DNA from: Marinomonas posidonica_A
GTDB taxonomy: Bacteria > Pseudomonadota > Gammaproteobacteria > Pseudomonadales > Marinomonadaceae
Length of the DNA: 64,000 nucleotides
Assembly (NCBI RefSeq): GCF_043643765.1
Contig: NZ_JBHZSP010000011.1
Span: forward strand, 120,728-184,727
Reading direction: 5' to 3'
Below, in pieces: positions 16,573-25,530 of this stretch. The position numbers and the translations under genes are program-made. Position 1 is the stretch's first letter. Each line of letters starts with the position of its first letter. The notes beneath the pieces are model-generated. The model had not been told where the DNA came from, ran no database searches, and saw only the letters and a list, made by a program, of their open reading frames with translations.

Positions 16573-18186
16573 CTAAACTTTAAAGCTACCGACTTGCTTA
16601 TCAAGCGCTTTATATAAGTCAGAAATATCACTCGACTGCTTCTTAATGGTGTCTGAGACCGCTTGCACAGAGTCAGTTTGCTCTTTTAACGACAACATAT
16701 TTTGATTAATGTCGTTAGCTACCGTCGACTGCTCTTGCGTTGCTTGCGCTGTCTGCGCTGCCATTTCTTGAACTTTCGCGAAGGACTCTTGTAGGTCTTG
16801 GAAAGCCTTGGTCACATCACCAAAATTGTTCACCGTAAAGTCAGCATTGTTACGACTGTTTTGAATGGCTTTAGACGACTCCGCCACATTCACTTTCAGC
16901 TGCTCAATCATGGCTTCAATTTCATTGGTACTGTCTTGTGTACGAGTCGCAAGGGTTCGGACTTCATCAGCAACGACAGCAAAACCACGACCTTGTTCAC
17001 CGGCACGAGCGGCCTCAATGGCTGCGTTCAATGCCAATAGGTTGGTTTGTTCCGCAATATTACGAATCACTTCCAATACCGAAGCAATGCTCTCAGAACT
17101 CTTCTGTAATTCGTCGGAACGTCCTAGTGCCAGCTCAATGTCAGACACCAATTCCGTGACCGCAGAATGGGACTTGTTCACCGCGGTAATACCATTTTCA
17201 GTTAAGCTACTTGAGTTGTTGGCTTCATTAGCCGCTTCACGAGCTACTTCTGCCATTTGTTGGTTTGACATGTCCATCTGGTGACCGGCACTGACAATCG
17301 AAGCCGATGCATTTGACAAGGAACCTGTAATATCCGTTGTTTTTGATGCCGCATCATTCAGCTGACTTGTCACCTTACCTAGGGCATTCGCTTGTTGATG
17401 AATACTAGAGATAATGCCTCGCAAGTTTTCAACAAAATTATTGAACTCGTTTGCTAGATCTCCTAGCTCATCTTTCGTTGAAAATTCAATACGCTGCGTT
17501 AAATCGCCGTCACCTTCGGAAATTTCACGAATACGCTGACCAAGGTAACGCACTTGATCGGTAAGGGTTTTAGGCGTCTTATAACTGAACCATACTGCGA
17601 TCAGTACACCAATGATCACCACAATGGTCGCAACTCGCATTGAAGAAGCCAACTGCGCCTCCAATACTTTCTTGCTTTCAATAGCATGCTCATAAACTGC
17701 CACACCCGCTGCATCAAGAATGTCACGCATGGTACTAAAGGTGTCGTTGGCTTGTTTTTCAACCGACAAATAGTTTGCCGCGTTTGTGTCCGTTTGTACC
17801 ATTGCCTCCGAGGCTTTTACCCAAGCATCAAAGGCTTTATCGAAGTCACCTAAACTGTTTACAACTTGAGGGGCGATTGACATGTGTTCTTTATATAGGT
17901 TGAAGCGGTCTTTCACTTGCTGAATGTTATCAGCACGATCGACTTCTTCGCTTTTCACATCCCCTAGGTCGGCAACAATGCGTTGCTCTGCTAGTTTGGC
18001 TTGATAAGCATCACGGTCGGCATTCAGAATCACTGAAATCGCCTTCTCGTAATGATTAGTGTGCTCATTTAACGAAGCTTTTAACTGATTAATAATGAAA
18101 CCTAAAGCAAGTAGCGTTACGACGAATGTCAACGCCATTACCACAACAGGCAAAGAACTCTTCACCCTGACTGAATTAAAACGCAT
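16573..18186 (-). CDS. Methyl-accepting chemotaxis protein
   Basis: 537-residue chemoreceptor from the ATG at 18186, chosen because AGGAGG sits six bases upstream. The longer in-frame start at 18255 adds a Cys-rich tail with no signal logic. Order: TM1 near residues 13-33, a helical periplasmic sensor of about 150 residues, TM2 near 185-205, a HAMP domain (EISEGDGDLTQRI near 225), and a long cytoplasmic coiled coil with the hairpin tip EQTNLLALNAAIEAARAGEQ followed by GRGFAVVADEVRTLA. The ligand is unknown. No other chemotaxis genes are adjacent. Confidence 0.9.
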   Translation of the reverse strand: MRFNSVRVKSSLPVVVMALTFVVTLLALGFIINQLKASLNEHTNHYEKAISVILNADRDAYQAKLAEQRIVADLGDVKSEEVDRADNIQQVKDRFNLYKEHMSIAPQVVNSLGDFDKAFDAWVKASEAMVQTDTNAANYLSVEKQANDTFSTMRDILDAAGVAVYEHAIESKKVLEAQLASSMRVATIVVIIGVLIAVWFSYKTPKTLTDQVRYLGQRIREISEGDGDLTQRIEFSTKDELGDLANEFNNFVENLRGIISSIHQQANALGKVTSQLNDAASKTTDITGSLSNASASIVSAGHQMDMSNQQMAEVAREAANEANNSSSLTENGITAVNKSHSAVTELVSDIELALGRSDELQKSSESIASVLEVIRNIAEQTNLLALNAAIEAARAGEQGRGFAVVADEVRTLATRTQDSTNEIEAMIEQLKVNVAESSKAIQNSRNNADFTVNNFGDVTKAFQDLQESFAKVQEMAAQTAQATQEQSTVANDINQNMLSLKEQTDSVQAVSDTIKKQSSDISDLYKALDKQVGSFKV

Positions 18187-18536
18187 ACCCCACCTCCTAG
18201 ATTCACGCGTCCCACAATTACAGCAATAGTAGGCTTTCGGAGTTGTGCAATTCAATGAGGGTTAACAAATACACACACTAATACTGTAGGACTTTACCTA
18301 CAAATTAAAAAACATTGCGTTAGATCAAAAAAACGCAAGGTTAAGGTAATTTTAAGTGAGAACAATGGGATACAAATCTACCTTCAAGTATCAAAAAGCC
18401 TAGTTCATTTTTCGACGCCACGACAGAAACGCTCTTTTTCGTCTCCGCCTTCATCGCCTAATTTTGCCTTTAAGCTTGAGTTCGCGTACAAAAGAAGCAT
18501 GTTCTTTTATGACCGCACAATGAGACTGTATTAGGT
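18187..18536. other. Intergenic region, divergent promoters expected
   Basis: About 350 bases separate the chemoreceptor (minus) from the DUF2868 gene (plus). A small TGTAGG/CCTACA inverted repeat is at 18285-18302. Open frames here are short, overlap on opposite strands and lack plausible starts. No convincing promoter boxes could be assigned by eye. Confidence 0.4.
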
Positions 18537-19862
18537 ATGACGTTTCCATCAAGGAATGAAAAACTGGCGTTAGCCGCTTATTTAGAGAGCCACTCAGATT
18601 TAACACTGCCTGCACACGCCAACCATTTAGATCAGGCGCTACAGGCACTCGACCAACCAACCGCCGTCAATGCTTCAAGCTACACGGAACAATACGCTCG
18701 TCTTAAACGCTATTTTACTAATAGCATTTTGGTTCTAATGTTGCTGAGTTTTGTCATTGGACTTGTGATTACGCCCAGCAGTTTTCTGCTCAACGAAAGC
18801 AAGCACATTAATATTTATTGGTTGTTGTTAACCCTATTAGGGGTTCACCTAATCAACCTGTTTTTGTGGTTAGGTAGCCTCATTTGGTTACACCTTAAAC
18901 CCAGCCGGAACAACAGCCCTTTTTTATTAGGTTTATTAACGTTTTTACTCCATAAGATCAGTCATTGGCTGGCCATTGAGGTGCAAGTCAGTAAGGCTTT
19001 TTGGCATTGGCAGAACCCAGCAAAAAGCCAAACTTGGCTTGCTAGCAGCCTGTCTCATGGCGCTTGGTTAAGTTATCTGTGTGCTGGTTTATTAATGACA
19101 ATATTGCTGTTACTGACCAATCAAGTGAGTTTTATCTGGGAAACGACGTTGCTTAGCGACAGTCGCTTTTTAGCGTTAACACAATGGTTAAGCTCCCCAT
19201 TAACATGGTTAGGCTTAGATCTACCAACTCATGCCGACATACTTTCCAGCCGTATCGATCAAACACTACAAAGCCAAGCCACACGACAACACTGGGCAAA
19301 CTTCTTACTCGGCAGTGTGGCCATGTATGGTATTTTGCCTAGGTTACTGTTGCTGATGATGTGTATGACAATGTATCGGCTCAAGCGTGTAACCCGTAAA
19401 CGCAGCCCACAAGAAGACATCATTCTGAATCGCTACACACACCAAGAAAGACAACAAAAACGTATTATCGATCCAGACCATCACCAGCGACATAAGAATC
19501 AATCAGAGCCCAGCAAAACCCGGTCAATTTGCCAAGTAGAAGCTGATAGTTTGTGGGGGCTGTTTGAATGGAGTGATGACATTCCTGCGCCTCTCATACA
19601 AGCCAATACGCAGGTACTAAATGACCAAACGCAACAACAAGCCTTTTTAGCGCTTGCTCCACAGCAAACAACGTATCTCTTGGTCAGTAACACTCACAGT
19701 CCTGACCGAGGCACGACTCGCTTTCTAAGCAGCTTAGCGAGGCAACAACCACACCTCCAAATGGTGCTATGGAAAACCAAGTCAGGGCATTTTGATAATG
19801 CGTGGGCCGACTTATCTGAACAACTGAACTTACCTGAGCTCAAGTGCTTGCCGGAGGAATAA
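18537..19862 (+). CDS. DUF2868 family membrane protein
   Basis: 441-residue protein with an N-terminal soluble segment, then at least four hydrophobic segments (near residues 60-80, 95-120, 180-205 and 255-285), and a hydrophilic C-terminal domain of about 150 residues. It matches the DUF2868 family, which is regularly found directly upstream of a DUF3482 GTPase, as here (three-base gap, with GGAGGA near the DUF2868 stop serving the next gene). The function is not established. The pairing suggests that the membrane protein and GTPase work together, perhaps in envelope maintenance (inference). A TTAGGT precedes the ATG at short spacing. Confidence 0.7.
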   Translation: MTFPSRNEKLALAAYLESHSDLTLPAHANHLDQALQALDQPTAVNASSYTEQYARLKRYFTNSILVLMLLSFVIGLVITPSSFLLNESKHINIYWLLLTLLGVHLINLFLWLGSLIWLHLKPSRNNSPFLLGLLTFLLHKISHWLAIEVQVSKAFWHWQNPAKSQTWLASSLSHGAWLSYLCAGLLMTILLLLTNQVSFIWETTLLSDSRFLALTQWLSSPLTWLGLDLPTHADILSSRIDQTLQSQATRQHWANFLLGSVAMYGILPRLLLLMMCMTMYRLKRVTRKRSPQEDIILNRYTHQERQQKRIIDPDHHQRHKNQSEPSKTRSICQVEADSLWGLFEWSDDIPAPLIQANTQVLNDQTQQQAFLALAPQQTTYLLVSNTHSPDRGTTRFLSSLARQQPHLQMVLWKTKSGHFDNAWADLSEQLNLPELKCLPEE

Positions 19863-19865
19863 ACG

Positions 19866-21218
19866 ATGCCAATTAAATTGTTAGTCGTTGGGCATGCAAA
19901 CACAGGCAAAACGTCTTTGATTCGCACCTTACTGCGTCGCCATGATTTTGGTGAAGTAGCCGACCAAGCAGGCACAACACGTCATGTCGAAAGTGTTGCC
20001 ATTACCTTGGAAAATCAGCAAATCATGCAATTAACCGACACACCAGGATTTGAAGATTCCATTGGGTTATGGCAACTCAGACAACAACCTCCCTTTCTCT
20101 CCCACACGGGCAGTGACTGGTTAACCATATTTTGCCAAAGCGATTATGCTCATGGCGAGTTCGAACAAGAAGCGAAAATACTGACTCAACTCACGCAAAC
20201 GGACATCATCTTATATGTGATCGATGTGCGTCAGGCACCACTTGGTAAATATCTGAATGAACTCGACATTCTTGCTAGTGCCAACAAGCCCATTATGCCC
20301 ATTCTAAATTTCAGTGCCAGCACAACATCTCACACTACCAAGTGGCGAGAAATTCTAGCAGAACGCCATCTGCATACCTTAGTGAAATACGATTCTGTGG
20401 CGTTTTACTTTGAAGACGAAAAACGCTTATACCAAAGTATTCAAAGCCTCATGCCCGAGGATTATGGTCTGCTGGAGCGCTTTATCCAGCTTCGTCAGCA
20501 AGCGTCTAAATTGCGCTTTAAATCCGCCATTGCTCAACTTGCGCAACTGCTCATCAATGCGGCTAGCTATCGATTTTTAGCAGATCAATATCCACCTAAT
20601 GATCAACAACAAGCCAGCTTTGAACAGGTTATACAAGGGTTGGAGCAAAGCTTTTTAGCACGCCTTTTAGGGCTTTATGAATTTCGCTCAGACGATGTCC
20701 AGCTCAGTCACCTCGACATTCAAAACGCTCAATGGCAACAAGACTTGTTTGCCAAAGACACGCTACAAGAATGGGGACTAGAAACCAGCAGTGGGGCTCT
20801 AACCGGTGCGGCTATTGGCGCAGGCATCGATGTTATGTCAGCAGGATTGAGTTTAGGAACGGCCACTGGGATTGGCGCGTTATTGGGTGCGGGATGGAAA
20901 ACAGGTAAACACTATAAAGACACCATCAAAAGCAAACTAACCAAACGTCATTATCTCTGCCTTGATGACGTCACTTTGGGGCTATTAGCATTACGTGGTA
21001 TGCAAACAATCGCTCATTTACATCAGCGCGGTCACGCTACTCAACAGGTGTTTCAAGTAAATGAAGACAATTCAAACAACAAGAACATCATTAAACCCTT
21101 ACTGAATGACTTTCAAAAAGCCAGACAACATCCAAAATGGTACCTAGCCGACAATCCGCTACAAGCTTCTTTAGAAAACACCTTACAGCAGATCTTATCC
21201 AATAAGATTACCCCTTAG
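19866..21218 (+). CDS. GTPase with DUF3482 C-terminal domain
   Basis: 450-residue protein. The N-terminal TRAFAC GTPase domain has G1 GHANTGKTSL (residues 8-17), a Thr-Thr switch near 38 and G3 DTPGFED near 57. The usual NKxD G4 motif is not obvious; PILNFSAS near 140 takes its place. The C-terminal DUF3482 region carries a glycine-rich hydrophobic stretch (GALTGAAIGAGIDV near 314, TGIGALLGAG near 335) that could insert in or lie on the membrane. It is coupled to the DUF2868 gene. It ends 11 bases inside the 3' end of the convergent acyltransferase gene. Confidence 0.78.
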   Translation: MPIKLLVVGHANTGKTSLIRTLLRRHDFGEVADQAGTTRHVESVAITLENQQIMQLTDTPGFEDSIGLWQLRQQPPFLSHTGSDWLTIFCQSDYAHGEFEQEAKILTQLTQTDIILYVIDVRQAPLGKYLNELDILASANKPIMPILNFSASTTSHTTKWREILAERHLHTLVKYDSVAFYFEDEKRLYQSIQSLMPEDYGLLERFIQLRQQASKLRFKSAIAQLAQLLINAASYRFLADQYPPNDQQQASFEQVIQGLEQSFLARLLGLYEFRSDDVQLSHLDIQNAQWQQDLFAKDTLQEWGLETSSGALTGAAIGAGIDVMSAGLSLGTATGIGALLGAGWKTGKHYKDTIKSKLTKRHYLCLDDVTLGLLALRGMQTIAHLHQRGHATQQVFQVNEDNSNNKNIIKPLLNDFQKARQHPKWYLADNPLQASLENTLQQILSNKITP

Positions 21219-21930
21219 CCGCTAACTCAGCGTCTAAACGCTGTTGAACTTGGTACATCTGCTCTTCACACTGCTTCATCAGAGTGACGACATCGGTTTC
21301 ATGAAGACCTTCAGTGGAAATCGGATCCAACATTGCCACTTTTACCTCACCATTATTCCAGCGATTCAATTTAACCTGATTGTGTGTGCTGCTACAGACG
21401 ACAGGAATGATGGGCACTCCAGCCTGTACTGCCGCATGAAATGCACCACGCTTAAAGGGTAACCACCCACGACCACGACTACGAGAGCCTTCGGGGAACA
21501 TCCAAATAGAAAAGCCCGTTCGTTTCATACTGCTCACCACCTGATCGATGGTGGCAATGGCTTTTTTACGGTTATTGCGATTAATCAGTATGTTGCCACT
21601 GGCCCAGTACAACAGGCCAAAAAATGGGATCCAACGTAAACTGGTTTTTCCCACGGTCACCACACCTTTAGGCACGACTACGGCAAGAGTAAATAGATCA
21701 AAGTTATTTTGATGATTAGCAACATATACAGCTTGAGGAACGTTTTTGGCTGCCTCAGATATTCGACCTTCTACCGTCAGGCCAAATAAAGGCCCAACCT
21801 GTGCAAACACTCGACCGAGGTGATACACACGATTTTTGGATTTTAAGGTCAATAGACAAAACACAATGCCCAACAAAGTTACCAGTACAATCAACACCAA
21901 CAGCAATGCCATCCGTATTAAAAGCAACAT
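21208..21930 (-). CDS. 1-acyl-sn-glycerol-3-phosphate acyltransferase family protein
   Basis: 240-residue PlsC-family acyltransferase. An N-terminal hydrophobic segment (about residues 2-28) is followed by the catalytic HX4D motif in NHQNNFD near 74, and by the substrate-binding FPEGSRSRGRGWLPFKRGAF near 140. The ATG at 21930 has GGTGG eight bases upstream and is preferred to an in-frame GTG at 21942. It follows the GGDEF-EAL gene by 20 bases on the same strand. It is expected to acylate lysophosphatidate to phosphatidate at the inner membrane. It could be an accessory paralogue rather than the main PlsC. Confidence 0.85.
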   Translation of the reverse strand: MLLLIRMALLLVLIVLVTLLGIVFCLLTLKSKNRVYHLGRVFAQVGPLFGLTVEGRISEAAKNVPQAVYVANHQNNFDLFTLAVVVPKGVVTVGKTSLRWIPFFGLLYWASGNILINRNNRKKAIATIDQVVSSMKRTGFSIWMFPEGSRSRGRGWLPFKRGAFHAAVQAGVPIIPVVCSSTHNQVKLNRWNNGEVKVAMLDPISTEGLHETDVVTLMKQCEEQMYQVQQRLDAELAAKG

Positions 21931-21950
21931 AGCGGATTCCACCTTAGCAA

Positions 21951-24272
21951 TTAAACTGATCCAGTTGATTTACCATTAAATTCAGCCCGCCAATCAAAAA
22001 AGTCAACGGCGTTCAATGGTTTAGAATAAAAGTATCCTTGTATTTTATCACAATGAAGTTCCCTTAAAAGCGCGACACTGGCTTGACTTTCAGCGCCTTC
22101 AGCCGTTACCTGAAAGCCCAAGCTGTGCGACAAATTAATACTAGCTTGAGCGATGGAAGCATCGCCTTTATTGGTATCAATGTGCTGAACAAAGGCACGG
22201 TCAATCTTCACTTCATTGACAGGTAAATCCCGCAGATAGGCCAACGAAGACTGGCCAGTGCCAAAGTCATCAATGGCTAAATGAATACCCATATTTTGTA
22301 ATGCCTGTAAGACACAAATGACTTTATTGCGATCCGTCATGACCGCACTTTCAGTGACTTCCAGAGCCAATGCCTCTACTGGCAACTGATTGGCCTCCAA
22401 CGCAAGAGAAACGATTAAAGGTAACTCTTCATCCACCAAATCGTGAGCAGATAAATTGATGGCAATACGAATGTTATGACCTTGTTGCCACCATTCACTC
22501 AACTGCGTTAACACTGTATTGAGCACCCATTTCGTCAACAATTGGATACTGCCCGCGTTTTCTAAGAGCGCAATAAATTCATCGGGGGGAATAAAACCTA
22601 ACTCGGGATGAATCCATCGAATCAAGGCTTCCGCCTCATGACAGTCGGCTTGGGCTAAACCGACTTTAGGCTGATACACCACAAACAATTGATTCGCTTC
22701 TAACGCGGCTGGCAAGTCGCGAATAATGGTTAACTGACGACGATGGTTTTCATCTTCACCGACTTGATAAAAAGCACAGCCGTCACTTTCTTCCTTAGCT
22801 TTTTCCGCCACGATATCAAGGCGCCTTAACGCCGCATTTACACTCTCTGTTGCGTGCTCTAAGGGTAAAACACCAATGCTCACGTCAATACGAAGTTCTG
22901 AACCTGACTCGATTTCAAGTTCATCATTCATCACCTCTTTCAGATCAGAGCAATCTTGAGCGGTAATGTTACGCTGAAAAATTAATAAAAACTTATCGTC
23001 GCCTAAACGCGCAATCATATCAGCCTGATGCGCCCAGTCTTGCAGTCGATTCGCCACTTTACCGAGCAAAATATTCCCCAGATCAAAGCCCAGCATATTA
23101 TTAATGTCGCGAAAACGACGAATGTTCAATAATAAGAGACCACCTTCCTTTGCTGGTAAGGTCTCTTGCAGATACAGCTCAACAGCACTTTGATTATTCA
23201 ACCCAGTTAACATGTCGTGCGAAGCTCGATAAGTCAGTTCCTCTTCACGCATTAAAATAGAATGCTGCATGGTCTTCATGGTGTTGGATAAAACCCCAAA
23301 CTCACCCACCATTTTTGGCACAGTTAACTCAGCTTGTTGCACGCTATTCCCTATATTGTTCGCAAATTCAACCAAATGACTAATAGGACGAGTCATATTT
23401 CGCGCCAACGCTAACCCCATCAGCAAAGCTAAGGCTAAGGCACCAGCAAAAATACCCAATAATTGGTTACGCGTGAAATTATAACTTTCTTTCCAAGGCC
23501 CATAAGGTAAATGAATCATCCCCCACTGGTTCTTAACCCCTAAGTCGACCGCCAAAGACAAGTATTTTTCATCATTAGAAAACATAGGTTCTTGCAGAGC
23601 TTCTTCGATGGCTTCTATCTCGTTTAACAAGCGCCTTCCTTCAACTGATGACAAGGTAGTACCGCCAAAAAGAATTTGCTCATCTTGGGTTCTATAGACA
23701 AAACTGATATCAAGTCCAGTGACGCCTTTAATTTCTTCCGCCAAGGACTGATCAAGCTGAAACGCCATACCGACCCAAGCCACAATGTTTGGTGACCTTA
23801 CTGGCACCAGCACCAGTTGATAGGCCAGATCGCCAAATGCAATCATGGTACTAATAGACGACCCGCCGGAACGCCTTGCGGCAAACACCAGATCTGCGAC
23901 CACGTCACTGGCATTTAGCGCTTGTGTCATCGTGATAACCTCACCCGCAGGAGAGACTAAAAGAGACACATCCGCATTGATTCGCGCACCGTGGTTTTGT
24001 AAAACAGAACGGATGGTGCCCGTTTCTTTAGTGGCAACCGCCTGCTTAAAACCAAAATCTGAGGTTAGAATTTCAACCCCTTTCGTAAGCTGTTCCGCCC
24101 TCGCTTCTAATAACAAATCGAAGACATTTCGAGAAACATCAATCGATTGCACACCCTGTCGGTAGTTATCCTCTTTTAGAGACGACAAGACGGCCAGCGC
24201 AGTGCCCAGCTGAGCGAGAGCCAATAACGCCAAAACAAATAAAATTAATCGCGCCTGAAAGCTGCTGAACAC
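21951..24272 (-). CDS. Membrane GGDEF-EAL protein, probable c-di-GMP phosphodiesterase
   Basis: 773-residue signalling protein. TM1 is near residues 8-28, followed by a periplasmic cache-like sensor to about 275, TM2 near 277-297, a HAMP-type linker (ARNMTRPISHLVEFANNIG), then a GGDEF domain whose active motif reads RLGDDKF near 420 and is therefore degenerate. The C-terminal EAL domain is intact: EALIRW near 544, NLSAHDLVD and DDFGTGQSSL near 670. It should hydrolyse c-di-GMP, with the GGDEF domain perhaps acting as a GTP sensor. The ligand is unknown. It is cotranscribed with the plsC-like gene. Confidence 0.88.
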   Translation of the reverse strand: MFSSFQARLILFVLALLALAQLGTALAVLSSLKEDNYRQGVQSIDVSRNVFDLLLEARAEQLTKGVEILTSDFGFKQAVATKETGTIRSVLQNHGARINADVSLLVSPAGEVITMTQALNASDVVADLVFAARRSGGSSISTMIAFGDLAYQLVLVPVRSPNIVAWVGMAFQLDQSLAEEIKGVTGLDISFVYRTQDEQILFGGTTLSSVEGRRLLNEIEAIEEALQEPMFSNDEKYLSLAVDLGVKNQWGMIHLPYGPWKESYNFTRNQLLGIFAGALALALLMGLALARNMTRPISHLVEFANNIGNSVQQAELTVPKMVGEFGVLSNTMKTMQHSILMREEELTYRASHDMLTGLNNQSAVELYLQETLPAKEGGLLLLNIRRFRDINNMLGFDLGNILLGKVANRLQDWAHQADMIARLGDDKFLLIFQRNITAQDCSDLKEVMNDELEIESGSELRIDVSIGVLPLEHATESVNAALRRLDIVAEKAKEESDGCAFYQVGEDENHRRQLTIIRDLPAALEANQLFVVYQPKVGLAQADCHEAEALIRWIHPELGFIPPDEFIALLENAGSIQLLTKWVLNTVLTQLSEWWQQGHNIRIAINLSAHDLVDEELPLIVSLALEANQLPVEALALEVTESAVMTDRNKVICVLQALQNMGIHLAIDDFGTGQSSLAYLRDLPVNEVKIDRAFVQHIDTNKGDASIAQASINLSHSLGFQVTAEGAESQASVALLRELHCDKIQGYFYSKPLNAVDFFDWRAEFNGKSTGSV

Positions 24273-24411
24273 CTTACATCCTCATATTGATCTAGCTTGA
24301 TACGTTTGAATATCAAAGCAAATAGCTGGCCACATTTATCGTGTCTTGAATAATAGGGCTTATCAAATATTTATGCCACACCGGATAAAAAGACTTGTCA
24401 TCAGCAGCCAC

Positions 24412-24444
24412 TTAACATAAGTTATTATTTTCAACTTTTGTTAA
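24412..24444. promoter_or_regulatory. Inverted repeat upstream of psuK, candidate autoregulatory operator
   Basis: Arms TTAACATAAGTT (24412-24423) and AACTTTTGTTAA (24433-24444) are complementary at 11 of 12 positions around a nine-base spacer, ending nine bases before the psuK ATG. Placement in the leader fits a repressor site. PsuK itself carries an N-terminal helix-turn-helix, so autoregulation is the simplest inference. Confidence 0.6.
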
Positions 24445-24453
24445 AGATGAATT

Positions 24454-25530
24454 ATGAAAGAACAAACCTTGCGCGTTTATGAAGCGATTAAACAAGATCC
24501 GTTAGCCTCACAAAAGGCGCTTGCAGATCGACTCAATATGACTAGAGAGTCAGTCGCCAGCCACATTATGCAGCTAACAAGACAAGGTCATATTTTAGGT
24601 AAAGGCTATCTTTTAGCCGAACAGAATGCCTATGTAGTCATTGGTGGCGCGAATGTCGACATCAACGGCAATAGCCTTATTCAATGGTTACCGCAAGACT
24701 CCAACCCTGGCCAAATCAACCAAAGTCCCGGCGGAGTTGGTCGAAACATAGCGGAGAACTTAGCTCGCTTGGGGGAAAAAGTACATCTGATTGCCCCTAT
24801 TGGTCTCGACCAACGCGGTGACTGGTTAATCGAGCAGACTCGAACCAGCGGAGTGGATACCCATCACGTGATTCGCCACGACACCTTACCAACGGGCACC
24901 TATTTAGCCATCAGTAACGAACGTGGTCAGTTGCAAGCGGCCATTGCCGATATGCGTATAATCGACACATTAGAAACCAGTCGACTCGCGGCTAAAACAG
25001 CCTTACTACAAGGCGCAAGCCGCATTATAGTGGACGCTAATTTATCGCAAGAATGCATTACTTGGCTTGCTCAACAACCCATTAATGCCACCTTCATTGC
25101 CGATGCGGTATCTGCAACGAAAGCACCAAAACTGTTACCAATTCTCACGCATTTGGATATCCTAAAAGTCAATCAGGATGAAGCCAGAGCCATTCTCAGC
25201 AGCCAAGAAAAAGACCCAGAGCAACTCGCACAGGCCCTACGACAACTAGGCGTCCAAACCGTTTTACTGAGTCTTGGAAGTCAAGGCTTACTGCTCTGTG
25301 ATGCATCTGGACATCATCAGCAAAACTGCTACCCAACGACACCAATCAGCGATACTGGTGCAGGCGATGCCCTGCTTGCCGGATATTTAACGGCTTGCGA
25401 ACAATTCGAACAAACAGAACAACGACTTTCTTTTGCCTTGGCTTGTGCTGCCATGACCCTAGAAAGTCCTCACGCCAATCACCCTGAACTCAGTGTTCAA
25501 ACTGTCACTCAATGGATGCAAACACTATGA
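24454..25530 (+). CDS. psuK: Pseudouridine kinase with N-terminal HTH domain
   Basis: 358-residue PfkB-family kinase with an added winged-helix of about 55 residues (QKALADRLNMTRESVASHIM near 19-38). The kinase part resembles E. coli PsuK (YeiC): VVIGGANVDINGN near 61, SPGGVGRNIAENLARLG near 90, and the C-terminal PfkB signature DTGAGDALLAGYLTA near 300 with the catalytic Asp. It phosphorylates pseudouridine to its 5'-phosphate, which PsuG then cleaves. The stop overlaps the psuG start as ATGA. The fused HTH is absent from the E. coli enzyme and suggests a regulator-enzyme. Confidence 0.88.
   Translation: MKEQTLRVYEAIKQDPLASQKALADRLNMTRESVASHIMQLTRQGHILGKGYLLAEQNAYVVIGGANVDINGNSLIQWLPQDSNPGQINQSPGGVGRNIAENLARLGEKVHLIAPIGLDQRGDWLIEQTRTSGVDTHHVIRHDTLPTGTYLAISNERGQLQAAIADMRIIDTLETSRLAAKTALLQGASRIIVDANLSQECITWLAQQPINATFIADAVSATKAPKLLPILTHLDILKVNQDEARAILSSQEKDPEQLAQALRQLGVQTVLLSLGSQGLLLCDASGHHQQNCYPTTPISDTGAGDALLAGYLTACEQFEQTEQRLSFALACAAMTLESPHANHPELSVQTVTQWMQTL

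Noticed and set aside
18187..18255. Cys-rich N-terminal extension of the chemoreceptor
   Set aside because: The ATG at 18186 has an ideal AGGAGG, and the extension would displace the first membrane segment from the N-terminus.
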